From Marinilabiliales bacterium (GTDB lineage Bacteria; Bacteroidota; Bacteroidia; Bacteroidales; SZUA-534), in the NCBI GenBank assembly GCA_003512955.1, contig DOTG01000016.1, positions 1 to 64,000 of the forward strand: 64,000 nucleotides of DNA, in the 5' to 3' direction. The translations under genes and the position numbers were made by a program. The notes under the pieces were generated by a model. That model saw nothing but the letters and a program-made list of their open reading frames with translations, searched no databases and was not told the DNA's origin. Positions 8,626-20,200 of the stretch are shown piece after piece; the first letter of the stretch is position 1; the number at the start of each line of letters is the position of its first letter.

Positions 8626-8973
8626 TTACACTCTTTTTTCTTTGATTCTGGCCTTTTTACCAGTTAAATCACGTAAGTAGTAAATACGGGCTCTGCGGAC
8701 ATGCCCCAATTTATTTACTTCAATTTTTTCAATAAAGGGGGAATTCACAGGAAATATCCTTTCAACGCCTACGTTACCAGACATTTTACGAACAGTAAAT
8801 GTTTTAGAGATGCCTGTCCCTTTTTTCTGAATCACGGTACCGCGATATTGCTGGATACGCTCCTTGTTACCCTCACGAATTTTATAGTGGACTGTGATGG
8901 TATCACCTGCATTAAACACAGGAATCTCGTTTGTTCCAGCAAATTCCTTTTCAACAACTTTCATTAAATCCAT
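8626..8973 (-). CDS. rplS: 50S ribosomal protein L19
   Basis: Large-subunit protein at the 30S/50S interface. The 115 residues have the normal length and the L19 core: FNAGDTITVHYKIREGNKER, QQYRGTVIQKKGTG, the KTFTVRKMSGNVGVERIFP block and the C-terminal RRARIYYLRDLTGKKARIKEK. It stands alone here, without the trmD/rimM/rpsP genes it is linked to in many other phyla. It has its own promoter 85 bp upstream and a hairpin terminator. The leader of roughly 80 nt is long enough for a regulatory structure. Confidence 0.97.
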   Translation of the reverse strand: MDLMKVVEKEFAGTNEIPVFNAGDTITVHYKIREGNKERIQQYRGTVIQKKGTGISKTFTVRKMSGNVGVERIFPVNSPFIEKIEVNKLGHVRRARIYYLRDLTGKKARIKEKRV

Positions 8974-9057
8974 TGTGGTATCTTTTTTTATTTAACCTTA
9001 TGAACGCAATGTATCAGGCTCCATGTCAACTGAAAGAGATTACGTACAAATTTGCGG

Positions 9058-9065
9058 CAAAAATA
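9058..9065 (-). promoter_or_regulatory. -7 element of the rplS promoter
   Basis: TATTTTTG on the minus strand is an exact TAnnTTTG match, placing transcription start about 75-80 nt upstream of the rplS ATG. No clear TTG -33 box is seen at the usual distance. Confidence 0.5.
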
Positions 9066-9104
9066 GTATTTTTTTGATAATAAAACAGTCTTTCCTGTGA
9101 TTAT

Positions 9105-9137
9105 AAAAAAAATTGCCGGTTTATTCCGACAATTTTT
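9105..9137 (-). terminator. Terminator downstream of the C69 peptidase
   Basis: Hairpin AAAAATTG-c-CGG / CCG-a-CAATTTTT around a 6-nt loop, 50 bp beyond the peptidase stop codon. The A/T-runs on both sides make it nearly symmetric. Confidence 0.6.
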
Positions 9138-9186
9138 AATTGAAATATTTTGTAAAATATTAACTTAAACCAGTTTCAAGCTTCTT

Positions 9187-10959
9187 TTAGTGCCCTCCAC
9201 CCGCCGGAACCAGAAGTTTTTCTTTGGTGTCGTCGGCTACTGATTTTTTCCATTGTTCGTTGTATCCGGGTTGCTCTAATGTTGGAGTCACGTATTTATA
9301 ATTTTCAGGCACCTCTCTTTTTGTTTTAACATTGCCATCCATGTATTTCACAAAAAGGTACTCATAAAAACCTCTCCATTCATTGACCATTTTATTGGCA
9401 TTGTTCACTGAAAAATCGGTCAGGAAAGCAATGGCTTTTTGCTTGTCGGCAGTCAACAGGTTTTGTGCCTCTTTGTCGATAGATTCAATGGAAGCGATGA
9501 ATGCTTTTTCGGTTTCCTGTTGCTTGTTTTCAATCTCAGGGTGGATGATGCTGTAACGTGTATAGGCAAAATTGCTGATTTGGTTAAATACCCAAAATGC
9601 AGCATCCCTGGAATAGGTCATCATATCACCGTTACCAACTGCATAGGCTTCGGGAACTTTGGTGGAACAGGTGTAAACAGGAGTATATACGGAACTGGAG
9701 GCATCATCCACTCCAAACCAGAAAATTCCACCGATTTCGTCGGGAAACCATGAACGCATCTGTGCCACAAAGGAGAACCCGGTTTGTTGGGTAGCTGTAG
9801 CCCTTTCGTTGCAATAAGTTTTACCATCCACTTCCCAAGTTAAAGGGCGCCATCGGTACGGAGCACCATAGGCCCCGGCTCCGGCGTCTTTGCTCATATC
9901 CAGTTCAGTCCCTTCCAGGTGGTTACGCATGTTATTCATAACTTCATGAACGCTGATCTTACGATTGGGTTTTATCCACAAAGGCATACGGTTGTTCGCG
10001 TAATGCGTAGCTTCATCATGGGTAATATTTCCTTTGGCATATTCCCAATATTGATCCATTCCGTCGGCGATGTTGTTGAACCAGGCCCAAACGCGTATGT
10101 CGCAAAAGCGGGCACCACCAAAGTTTACAGGTGCATAAGTCTCGGAAAAATCGAAATTCTCTTTGGTCACTTTATCGTTGATATAACCTTTGGCTTTGGC
10201 AAAAGTCATTACATCTTCTGCATAAACAGTAGTCACATTTTTATCGAAAATTTTATCCAGTTGTTTGCTCGAAATCGACGAAGGATCGGTATTCCATGGG
10301 AAAGTAGTAATACGGGCTTGATTCGCGTGTCCGGCTACATAACCATCTGGAATCATGCGGGCTACCCAAACGGCTCCTTTGTTTTTGTTAACTAAAGCCG
10401 CGTTTTTTCCTTTACCCATTACCATTTCAGTTCCTTTGCCAATTATTTCGAGCATCCAAACTTCGTTGGGGTCGGCAATTGAAAATGATTCACCCGAACT
10501 GGCATAACCATAGTTTGCTACTAATTCTGCCATTACTTTGATAGCTTCGCGGGCCGTTTTAGCTCTTTGCAGGGTAATATAAATCAAGCTGCCATAATCC
10601 ACAACGGCGGTGGTATCTACCAGTTCTTCACGGCCACCGTAAGTGGTTTCGCCAATAGCCAATTGATGTTCATTCATGTTTCCAACAACTTGGTAGGTAT
10701 GAGCGATTTGAGGAATTTCACCCATATATTTCCCGGTATCCCATTCGTAAACTTTGAGCAGGGTATTTGGGGCATAATCGGCGGCGGCCCAAAAATACAA
10801 TTCCCCGTACAGTACATGTGAATCGGCGGCATAGCTTATAAACGTAGAACCATCGGCTGATGCTCCTTTGGTAACCAAAAAGTTGGTACAAGCCATAGAA
10901 GGTACATAGGCAACCAGTACCAATACTAAAGAACATGTTAATAACTTAAACTTTTTCAT
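9187..10959 (-). CDS. Peptidase C69 family dipeptidase, exported
   Basis: N-terminal-nucleophile hydrolase that cleaves dipeptides, probably in the periplasm. From the chosen ATG the protein has 590 residues. A signal peptide (residues 1-23, MKKFKLLTCSLVLVLVAYVP then SMA) is followed immediately by C24 in CTNFLVTKGASADGS. In C69 enzymes this Cys becomes the N-terminal nucleophile after removal of the leader. Further C69 signatures are NEHQLAIGETTYGGRE, SFSIADPNEVWMLEI and an RMIPDGYVAGHANQAR-type segment. A longer in-frame start 63 bp upstream exists, but it would bury the signal peptide and overlap the -7 box, so the internal ATG is preferred. It is monocistronic, divergent from the giant secreted protein. 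Confidence 0.9.
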   Translation of the reverse strand: MKKFKLLTCSLVLVLVAYVPSMACTNFLVTKGASADGSTFISYAADSHVLYGELYFWAAADYAPNTLLKVYEWDTGKYMGEIPQIAHTYQVVGNMNEHQLAIGETTYGGREELVDTTAVVDYGSLIYITLQRAKTAREAIKVMAELVANYGYASSGESFSIADPNEVWMLEIIGKGTEMVMGKGKNAALVNKNKGAVWVARMIPDGYVAGHANQARITTFPWNTDPSSISSKQLDKIFDKNVTTVYAEDVMTFAKAKGYINDKVTKENFDFSETYAPVNFGGARFCDIRVWAWFNNIADGMDQYWEYAKGNITHDEATHYANNRMPLWIKPNRKISVHEVMNNMRNHLEGTELDMSKDAGAGAYGAPYRWRPLTWEVDGKTYCNERATATQQTGFSFVAQMRSWFPDEIGGIFWFGVDDASSSVYTPVYTCSTKVPEAYAVGNGDMMTYSRDAAFWVFNQISNFAYTRYSIIHPEIENKQQETEKAFIASIESIDKEAQNLLTADKQKAIAFLTDFSVNNANKMVNEWRGFYEYLFVKYMDGNVKTKREVPENYKYVTPTLEQPGYNEQWKKSVADDTKEKLLVPAGGGH

Positions 10960-10990
10960 CGATATGTTTGTTTTGAGTTTTAGAATTGCC

Positions 10991-11019
10991 CAAAAATAGC
11001 AAATAAAAGGAACCAGCAA
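10991..11019 (-). promoter_or_regulatory. Bacteroidota-type promoter of the C69 peptidase gene
   Basis: On the minus strand a TTG -33 box is followed after 18 bp by an exact TATTTTTG -7 box, 31 bp upstream of the ATG at 10959. It supports the shorter start, because the longer alternative would begin upstream of the predicted transcript start. Confidence 0.55.
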
Positions 11020-11224
11020 CATCGGAAATTAATGCTTTAAAAGTGATATTGAAAATTTTGGAACTTTATATCTTAGTAACAAGTAGTTTCGACCTAAGAT
11101 TTCTTTAGTTAAAGGAAATTAAGTTTTTAGCCCATACTTTTATAATTATTTTTAGTATTTTTAACCAATACAAACCAGAAAAAGACTGCCCGGTCTTGGT
11201 TTAATAACTCAAAAAAATGAATTT

Positions 11225-14200
11225 ATGAAGAGATTTACCCAACAACTCAGCTTATCAATTTTGTTGCTTGTGTTTTTATGGAACCATCATGTGAATGCAA
11301 CTTCCATAATTGCAACAGATACGATTACTTATGATGCCTGGATTGCAGATACAGTATTGGTGCAAAGTAATGTGTATGTAATTGATACTTTAATTATCAA
11401 TCCTGGTGTTCAGGTAATTTTTGAAGGTTTTTACCGCATCGAATTCGGAATGAATGCCGTGTTGTATGCCAACGGCAGTTCTGCCTCACCCGTGTATTTT
11501 AAACCAATGGTTGGGAACGAAGGCGTTGGATGGGGCGGTTTGGTATTTAATGCAATAAGCTATACAACCTCCAGCGGATTAAACTATTGCCATTTGTATT
11601 ATGCCAAGAATGATAGCTTACGTTCCGATGGCGGGGGTATCTATGTGTCGGATCATGCCGATTTGACTTTGCAAAACTGTACGTTTAAAAACTGCGGAGC
11701 AGTTGGTTTAGGTGGAGCCATTTTTATAAATAATTCTTCGGTGGCTATTCAAAATTGTTTTTTTACTGGCGGTTTGGCAGGAAATGGTTCTGCTGTTGCT
11801 ATTCAGCAATCGGATATTTCGTTGGTACAGAATATTATTGCAAATAATGATGGTGCCAACCAGATTTATGTTTATGGAGAGGGGCGTTACCTTAATATGG
11901 TTAATAACACCATTTCGAATAACTACGGAGCTCCTTTGTATTGTACTGGGATAAATGCAACATTAAAAAATAACATATTCTCGAACCACTCCCAGGGAAT
12001 AACATTTAATAGTTACATAAGTTCCTTTGATTGCCAGAACAACTGCTTTTTCAACCTTCCAGACATCATTAACCCCGGATTAACTTCTTCGATGAATTAT
12101 AAAAACAACCTGACCGTTGATCCCGGTTTTGTTTTGCCAACTTCGGGTTATGGTTCCTATGAAGATGGAACCAACGGCAACTGGCATTTAAATAGTTCTT
12201 CAAATTTGATAAATGCGGGGTACAGAGATACCACAGGTATGAACTTACTGGTTTGGGATTACGATTATCAAGGGCGTTTGTATAATGGGACTTATAAGCG
12301 GATTGATATGGGAGCCTATGAATACCAGGGCGATCCTCTTTCACCCCAATTGGTTTTTGATGTCCCTTTTAATGCCGATACTACTAACATTGGTTTGGCA
12401 GGACCAAATAGCGGTACACCCAGCCATACTCCAAGTTATATAACCTCACGTTTTTCAAGTCAACTGGCATTTAATTTTGATGGTACACAGTCGGTTATGT
12501 TCAGCCCTGTGGCAGCCATGCAAGGTACCAATCAGTTTACACTTTCCGCTTGGATAAGGCCACAAAGCGATAATCTTGCGGCTGAATATGTACTTATGTC
12601 ATCCGTGAATTTTGGAAATGAGTGGCAGCTTTCGCTGAAAGATCACAAACTGATTTTTAAAATGTGGTCAGGGGGAACCTTACAGACTTACGAAACTTTT
12701 CAGGAGATGTTTTATAACGATGCATGGACTTTAGCCACGGTTGTTTGCGATGGCTCTTACGTCTATTTCTACAAAAACAATTACCAATATGAATACCTTA
12801 TTTATACTGGGGGCACCATTGATGATTATAATTCCGATTTGACCATTGGTTCATTTGCCGGAGTCTCGAATTATTTTGTTGGGGGTATTGGTCAAGTAAA
12901 AATTTACGACAAAGCAATCGGCGCTGATATGATCAATAGTCTCGTGAATGACCGTGGTCCTCTGTATGAAAAAAGGAACCTTTACCGGGGCGTTATTTTT
13001 TATGTGAATATGGGATATTATATTCAGCAGGGATTGTTCAATCCAATGACTGAAACTGTAGATTTAGCCGGCAGTTTTAATTCCTGGGGTGGAAACCCTA
13101 AACAAATGACAGATCCCAATGGAACAGGTATTTATGAAGTTCTACTTAATAACATGGAACTCGAAATTGGAAATCTGTATGAATTCAAATTCAGGACCAA
13201 CAATTCCTGGTCTGGTATTTACGATACCATGGCTTTCAACCGGAAAATTATAATATCGGACAGCACCCATGAATACTATGCTTGTATGAATGATCAGTGC
13301 ATAGGTTCCGATTTGGCGTTAATATCTATTAACAACCCGGTTTCGGGCTGTAACATGTATTCGCAGCAGAATGTAGCAATTACTTATGCCAATACCGGAG
13401 CCGACACCTTGTATGGCTCCATAGAGTTTTCTTATTATACCGATTTAGGTGGATGGGTAAAAGATACAGTTGCATTGGCTCCCATTCCGCCATATTACAG
13501 ATCGGAACATGTTTTTTCTTATCCAATGGAAACAATCACTTATGGGAAATATAATTTGACGGTTGCTATTAATTTCACAGGCGATTCATGGGTTAACAAC
13601 GATACATTACGGACAAGTATTTATAACCAACCGTCCCAAAGTATTCCATATTTTGAAAACTTTGAAGGGACCGATTACTGGATGGTTGGCGGAAAGAATC
13701 CTTCCTGGGAAAGAGGCTATCCTTCTAATTTTGCTGCTGAAATGCCGGCTTCGGGCAGTAACTGTTGGGTTACAAGCCTGGCTGGGAACTCTAATTCCAA
13801 TGAAGAATCCTATTTAACTAGCCCTTGTTATTTTGTGTCAGCCGTTCAGGCTTTGGGAGTCCGTTTCAAATATGCCATGAATACCTCTGTCAATAGTGGC
13901 GCCCTTTTGGAATATTTTAATACTATGGACTCCACTTGGTTGGAATGTTCAGATTTTTCAATGCCGGCAGAATTTAACCAGCCCATGGAAAATGTTCCCA
14001 ATTCCACAGGATATTATTGGAAAGGAAGGGTGAACCAATGGAAAACCGCGGTCTTTAAAATAACAAACCCGCCCAGCGATTTGAAGCTGAGAATAAAATA
14101 TGTGAACACCTCAACAGAGGCTAGCCGTGGGTTTGCTATTGATGATTTAGAAATATTCGACTGGTATAAACAAAACCTATCCATTTTGGAGACCTATCCT

Positions 14201-17200
14201 AAATCGGCTCCGGTTTTAGAGCAAACTCCAGGGATACGGGTTAAAAACTATGGTCTGAATCCTTTTACGGGGAACATCATCTGGCATGGCGTTTATGATG
14301 TTATGACGTCAAGTGATACTACCTATGTTTCCTTAAATCCATTCGATGAGACCACCCTTTATTCATTGACTACTCAGGATTTCGATTCCCAAATATCTAT
14401 AAATGGGGCCATTTATAATCTGGATTATACCCATTATACCGATTTTGCCGATTCCATGATTGTCAACATCAATAATCTTGAGAATGTGAGCACCTATCCC
14501 TGGTTTGAGGATTTTGAAATCAACCCGGAGAACCGTTGGTATGCTCACAACGATAAAGTTGGCGATGACCCGGTTTGGAGAGTTGGTGTACCTCAGGGAG
14601 TGCATCTTTTTAGTACATACCTGGGTAGTAATTCATTGACTACCATTGGACAAAAACCAATGCCTAGCAATGTTTATGCTTTTGCCGAAAGCCCGGCCTT
14701 TGATATGTCGGTTCTCTTAAAGCCGGTTGTATCATTTTATATCAAACGCCATCTTACCGATGAAGGAAACAAAGTAGCCCTTCTGGTTAAGGAAGGACTG
14801 AATGCATGGTATTCACCGGCAGTTATTAATGATTTAAACTGGATGAAGCCTACCAATTTCATTAATTATGGAATGATTAATGGATATTCTCAGGTAGTTG
14901 ATAACGATTGGGTTTTTGTTACAGCAGCCCTTCCTGACTTAGCCGGTAAAGCTGATGTACAGTTCAAATTTGTTGTTGAAACCGGTTACAACTGGACGGG
15001 AGATGAGGGTGTGAGCATCGATAACTTCAAAGTGAGCGAAAGTGCCAATACCGATTTAGCTTTGGGTAAATTGGTTAACCCTGTCCTAAGACCTTCGTTA
15101 AGTAATGAGGCAATTAGTATTGAGGTGATTAATCAAGGCATTTTAACAGTTGATTCAGCTTCTTATGCTTTATCTTATTCGGTTAATGGTGGGGCATTTG
15201 TAGTTGATTCTTCTGGTTCAGCAATATTGTTAGGTGATACATTATTATTCACTTTTGCAAGCAGTTACGATTTTTCTGCCTTGGGTAAATACAATGTCCG
15301 GGTAGCTGTTTCTATCCCCGGCGATACCATTTCTTTTAACGATTCGGCTGATTTTATATTTATTAATCAACCCATTATCAGTACATTCCCCTATCAGAAT
15401 ACTTTTGAGGGGACCTTAAATTGGTTTTCACCTTCGGATGTAACATTATGGCAAATTGGTTCCCCCAATGGAAATCATATCAATTCAAGTTATTCCGGGG
15501 TGAATGCCATATACACGGAATTGAGCACCCAAACGGCTCCCGTTTTAGGGGTTATTGAAAGCCCTTGGTTCAATTTTTCCGGCATAACCAATCCTTCGGC
15601 CGCATTCCGTATCTGGAAAGATGTAGGCAATACCTTTCCGGCAGCTGCCATGCTTCAGGCAACCGTTGATTCATGTAAAACCTGGTTTACTTTTGGTTCA
15701 ACAGGTTATGAATGGTATAATAATTCTTCCGATATCCTGACTACCGAATTCGTTGACCCTAGCTGCTGGGCAGGCATTGATACAGCATGGCAACACACCT
15801 ATAGTATTTATCATTATGGGCAGGCTATAGCCGGAATGAATGCTGTTAAATTCCGATTGGTATTTAAAGCCAACCAATTGAATGATACGTTATACAATGG
15901 CTTTGCCTTTGATGATTTCATGGTTTATAATTCGGAATACGACCTGGCCATGAACAATATCAACATTCCTGTAAGTTGGGTGTCAGGGCCAAATGAAAAC
16001 ATTCAGTTCGAGGTTAAAAACAGTGGCAAAAACGATGTTACCTATTTTGAGGTGGATTACTCCATCGATGGTCAGGCATGGGTTACCGATACCATATTCG
16101 GTACTGTCTTTCAGGGAGGGAATACAAATATATTTACCAGCAACAGCACGTTTGATTTATCTGCATTCGGGTTGCATACTATAAAAATGGCAGTCTCAGT
16201 TCCCGGCGATGGCAATCCGTTTAACGATACCTTGGAGGTTCAGTTTAACAAACAACTCAGAGAGGGGTTAACCGATACCTTTAGCGACAGTTCATTGGCC
16301 AATTGGTCGGGTTCTTCATATTATTTTTTGTCAGAAGGTTTTGGTGAAATGACTGTAAATGCAGCAGGAAAAATTGGCTGGGAGAATTTGTATTTCAATG
16401 TAAATCCATTGTCTATTACCAATAATCCATATTTATCAGTCCGCTTAAAAACCGATGTTGCAGTAAATGTCCGGTTTTTGTATGCCGATATTTACGATAC
16501 TTATTCCGACTCTGCCTTTTTTGGTTTCAATCTTATCCCTGATGGGGTGTATCATACATATTATGTCGATTATACCAATAAATTGAAAAACGTCAACGGT
16601 GTTCAATTGGATCCGGGTTCTATCAACAATGTAGTAGTGCAGTTTAATTTTGGATATGATTTTACCGGAGTGGTTTACATGGACGATTTACGCCTTGGTG
16701 CCGATGCTGCTATAAACAGTAACCTGAGCGTAGTTAAAATTGATGCCGGAAACCGTTGCAACAACAATCCGGGCAACCCGGTGATGGTACAGTTTTTAAA
16801 TATGGGGATAGATACACTCTCGAATATTGAACTCAGTTTAATGATAGATAGTGTCCCAATTGTGACTGATATTTACATGGCTCAGGTTAATCCTGGTGAT
16901 ACCGCGACCCATACGTTTTCATCGCTGATAGATTTTTCAAATACGGAATACAACCGCATCTTTAATATTGATGTGGATTTATATCACCCCAGCGATGAAA
17001 TTGAAACGGATAATTACAAAAACCTTAAATACGGGGTTTTCGGGACCTATACCGATAAACCCGGCTGGGTTTCGAATAATACCTGCACAGGATTGGCCGA
17101 CAATAATGTATGGGCTCTCGGTAAAGACTTAAACGGAGACATCTGGATGTCGGGTTTTTATGGGGTCACCAGGTTCGATGGGACCAACTTCACCCAATAC

Positions 17201-20200
17201 CATGCAAGCGACGGGCTAATTGCCGATTATATCTGGAATATGGAGGTAGCCTCCGATGGAACCGTATGGCTGCCTTCAACCAAAGGAGGGTTCAATTCCT
17301 ATAAAGATGGCGTATTTACCTCTTATTTCCCGTTTGACTCCTTAATTTTCGACGAATGTAGCTTTGAAGACACCTTAGGAAAACTTTGGTTTGGGTCCTA
17401 TGTTGGAAATGGTGTAGCTGTCTTTGATGGTACATCATGGTTCCAATATGCCGATCAGGCAGGTACAGTCATTGAAGATATTGATTATGCACCCAACGGC
17501 AACTTGTTATTTGCCAATACTATAGGTGTGGTGCAGTTTGATGGTTCAACATTTAGCGCATTTGAATTTGATACTCTTGTGCGTTCAGTAAAATACGTAA
17601 ATGAGGTTTTCCGCGATTCACGGAATGTTACTTGGTTTTACGGCAGTAATGTACTTACCTCCTATGACGGAACTTTGTTTACTGATTATTCGGTTGAAGT
17701 TGAACCTATTGGCAGCGTACAAGCTATTGAAGAAGATGTTAATGGGAATGTCTGGTTTGGAGGTGCCACCGGGGCTGCCTCATTTAATGGTAGCATCTGG
17801 AAGATTATTACCTCTACTGATGGGTTGATCCCAAGTTCCATCTGGTCGATAATAGGTACCGACAACGGCGATGTCTGGTTTGGGACCCGCCAAGGGGCTT
17901 CATGGCTTAAAGTTGGCCCCAAAGCTGAATTTATCTACTCATTAAATGGTATTGAGGCATCATTTACCGATTTGTCGCAAGGAGGGATAGCATCGTATCT
18001 TTATACCTTTGGAGACGGGGATTCCGCTTTTGTTGCAAACCCGGTGCATACCTTTGTGCCAGGCAGTAGCTATGATGTTTGCCTCACGGTAACCGATACA
18101 GCAAGCAATGTTGATACCTATTGTTTCATGATTTCTGTAGAAACAATTCTTTGTGAGGCTCATTTCAATTACAGTATTAACCAAAATGAGGTAACTTTTA
18201 CAGATAGTTCATCAACCAACATTACCAGTTATTTATGGAATTTTGGCGATGGCGATACTTCTGTAGATATGAATCCCATCCATGTGTATCAAAACATCGG
18301 AACCTATACCGTATCCTTAACAGTGACCGATTCCACAGGATATTGTTCCAATTCTGTTTCCAAAGAGGTTGCCATCACCGAATTGTCTTCTGCAAAAGTG
18401 GTATTACAGGTAGATATGAGCTACCAAATCAGCTCCGGGTTGTTTGATCCAATGGTTGATTATGTGGATGCTGTCGGTTCTTTTGATGGCTGGACAGGAA
18501 CGATGATGTTTGACACCAACAGCGATTCAATTTATGAAGTAACCCTTGGTGGATTTGCTATTGGCGATACTATTGAATATAGATTCAGGTATAACGGGGA
18601 CTGGTGCCAACCCTATGAATTTATTTATAGCGGACAGACCAGAAAATATGGAATCGCAAATTTCGTTGATACCGTATTCCATATCTTCAACGATCAGCCT
18701 TATGAACCGGTTTACCGATCTTTCGATATTTCATTAGATATGAGCCGGATTACTTATTTAGGAGGTTTCAACCCAGCTACCGATTATATTAAAGCATCAG
18801 GCGGGATTATTTGCTGGACCGATCCCGTGCTGGCTGATCCTGATAGTAATCTGATTTATACCATCCACCTGGACAGTTTGTATGCCGATTTGAATGATAC
18901 CTTAGAAATTCAATTTGCCATAAATGATATTATATTTGAAACGGTAGGTTTAAGGCTAGTGCCATATACCAGCATCAATAATACGGCACAGTATATTTGG
19001 AGTAACGAAACCGAACCGATAGCTGATTTTGAGTACACCATCGATAGCCTGACTGTATCTTTTGCCGATAATTCTTATGGAGCCGTTGTAAGTTACCAGT
19101 ATAAGTTTGGCGATGGAAACATTTCTTCCATACCAAATCCGGTTTATACTTACAGTAAAGGAGGTATTTATGATGTCTGCCTTAACATTACCGATACTTC
19201 CGGGATAACAAATAATATATGTAAACAGATCATGGTGGGCGATTCCACACAAACCGGCTGTTATGCCATGTTCTCGTACATTGTAAGTGGTGACAGTGTC
19301 AGTTTTGTGAATGAATCGTCGGCTACAGTAAGCAACAATTTCTGGGATTTTGGCGATAATACCTACTCAACACTTAAAAGCCCAATCCATGAGTATGCTG
19401 CTGCCGGCTATTACCTGGTAACACTAACTGTTACCGATACCATAAATAGTTGTACAGATGTATATGAGACCTCGGTATTGATTGAAGGTACCGGCGATTT
19501 ATGCTTGGCCGATTTTGTTTTTGAAACAAGCAGCCAGGAGGTAACTTTCATTAACACATCGAATGGTATTGTAACCGATTACCTGTGGAGCTTTGGCGAT
19601 GGGACCTATTCGACCGATACATCGCCTGTTCATTTGTTCCAGCTTGGAGTGTATGAGGTATGTCTGACTATTTACAATGCGGCCAATGATTGTATGGATG
19701 ACGTCTGCCAGACCGTTGTTGTAAAAGATTCAACGAGCGTGGTTTGTATTTCCGATTTTTCATTTACGGTGGATCAGGCAACGGTGAGTTTCTTTGCCCA
19801 GCCAACCGGAAATATCACAAATTATTTATGGGACTTCGGCGACAATCAATTCTCCGAAGAACAAGACCCTGTACATACCTATCTCAAACCCAATTTCTAC
19901 AAAGTTAAGTTGACTGTTTTCGATAGCATAGGCAATTGCTTGAACAGCAAAACCAAAACCGTGGTGGTAAAAGTGGGAGGCGAAACCTTATGCAATGCTT
20001 CCTTCACTAGCTTTGTGAAAGATAATGAAGTCGTATTTACCAATACTTCGTCGGGCAATGCCAGCGAAATATTCTGGAGCTTTGGCGATGGGACCTATTC
20101 CTCCGATTCCGCTCCAAAACATATTTACGCGTACCCTGATTTCTACGAGGTTTGCCTATCAATTTACGACAGCATTTCAGGATGTATGGATGAATATTGC

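Noticed and set aside
8459..8680. Open frame of 73 codons across the REP-like repeat
   Set aside because: It runs through the palindromic repeat and terminator and into the rplS 3' end on the other strand; no codon-usage or homology sign of a gene.
10960..11022. N-terminal extension of the C69 peptidase
   Set aside because: It would bury the signal peptide and overlap a well-matched promoter, so the start at 10959 is used.
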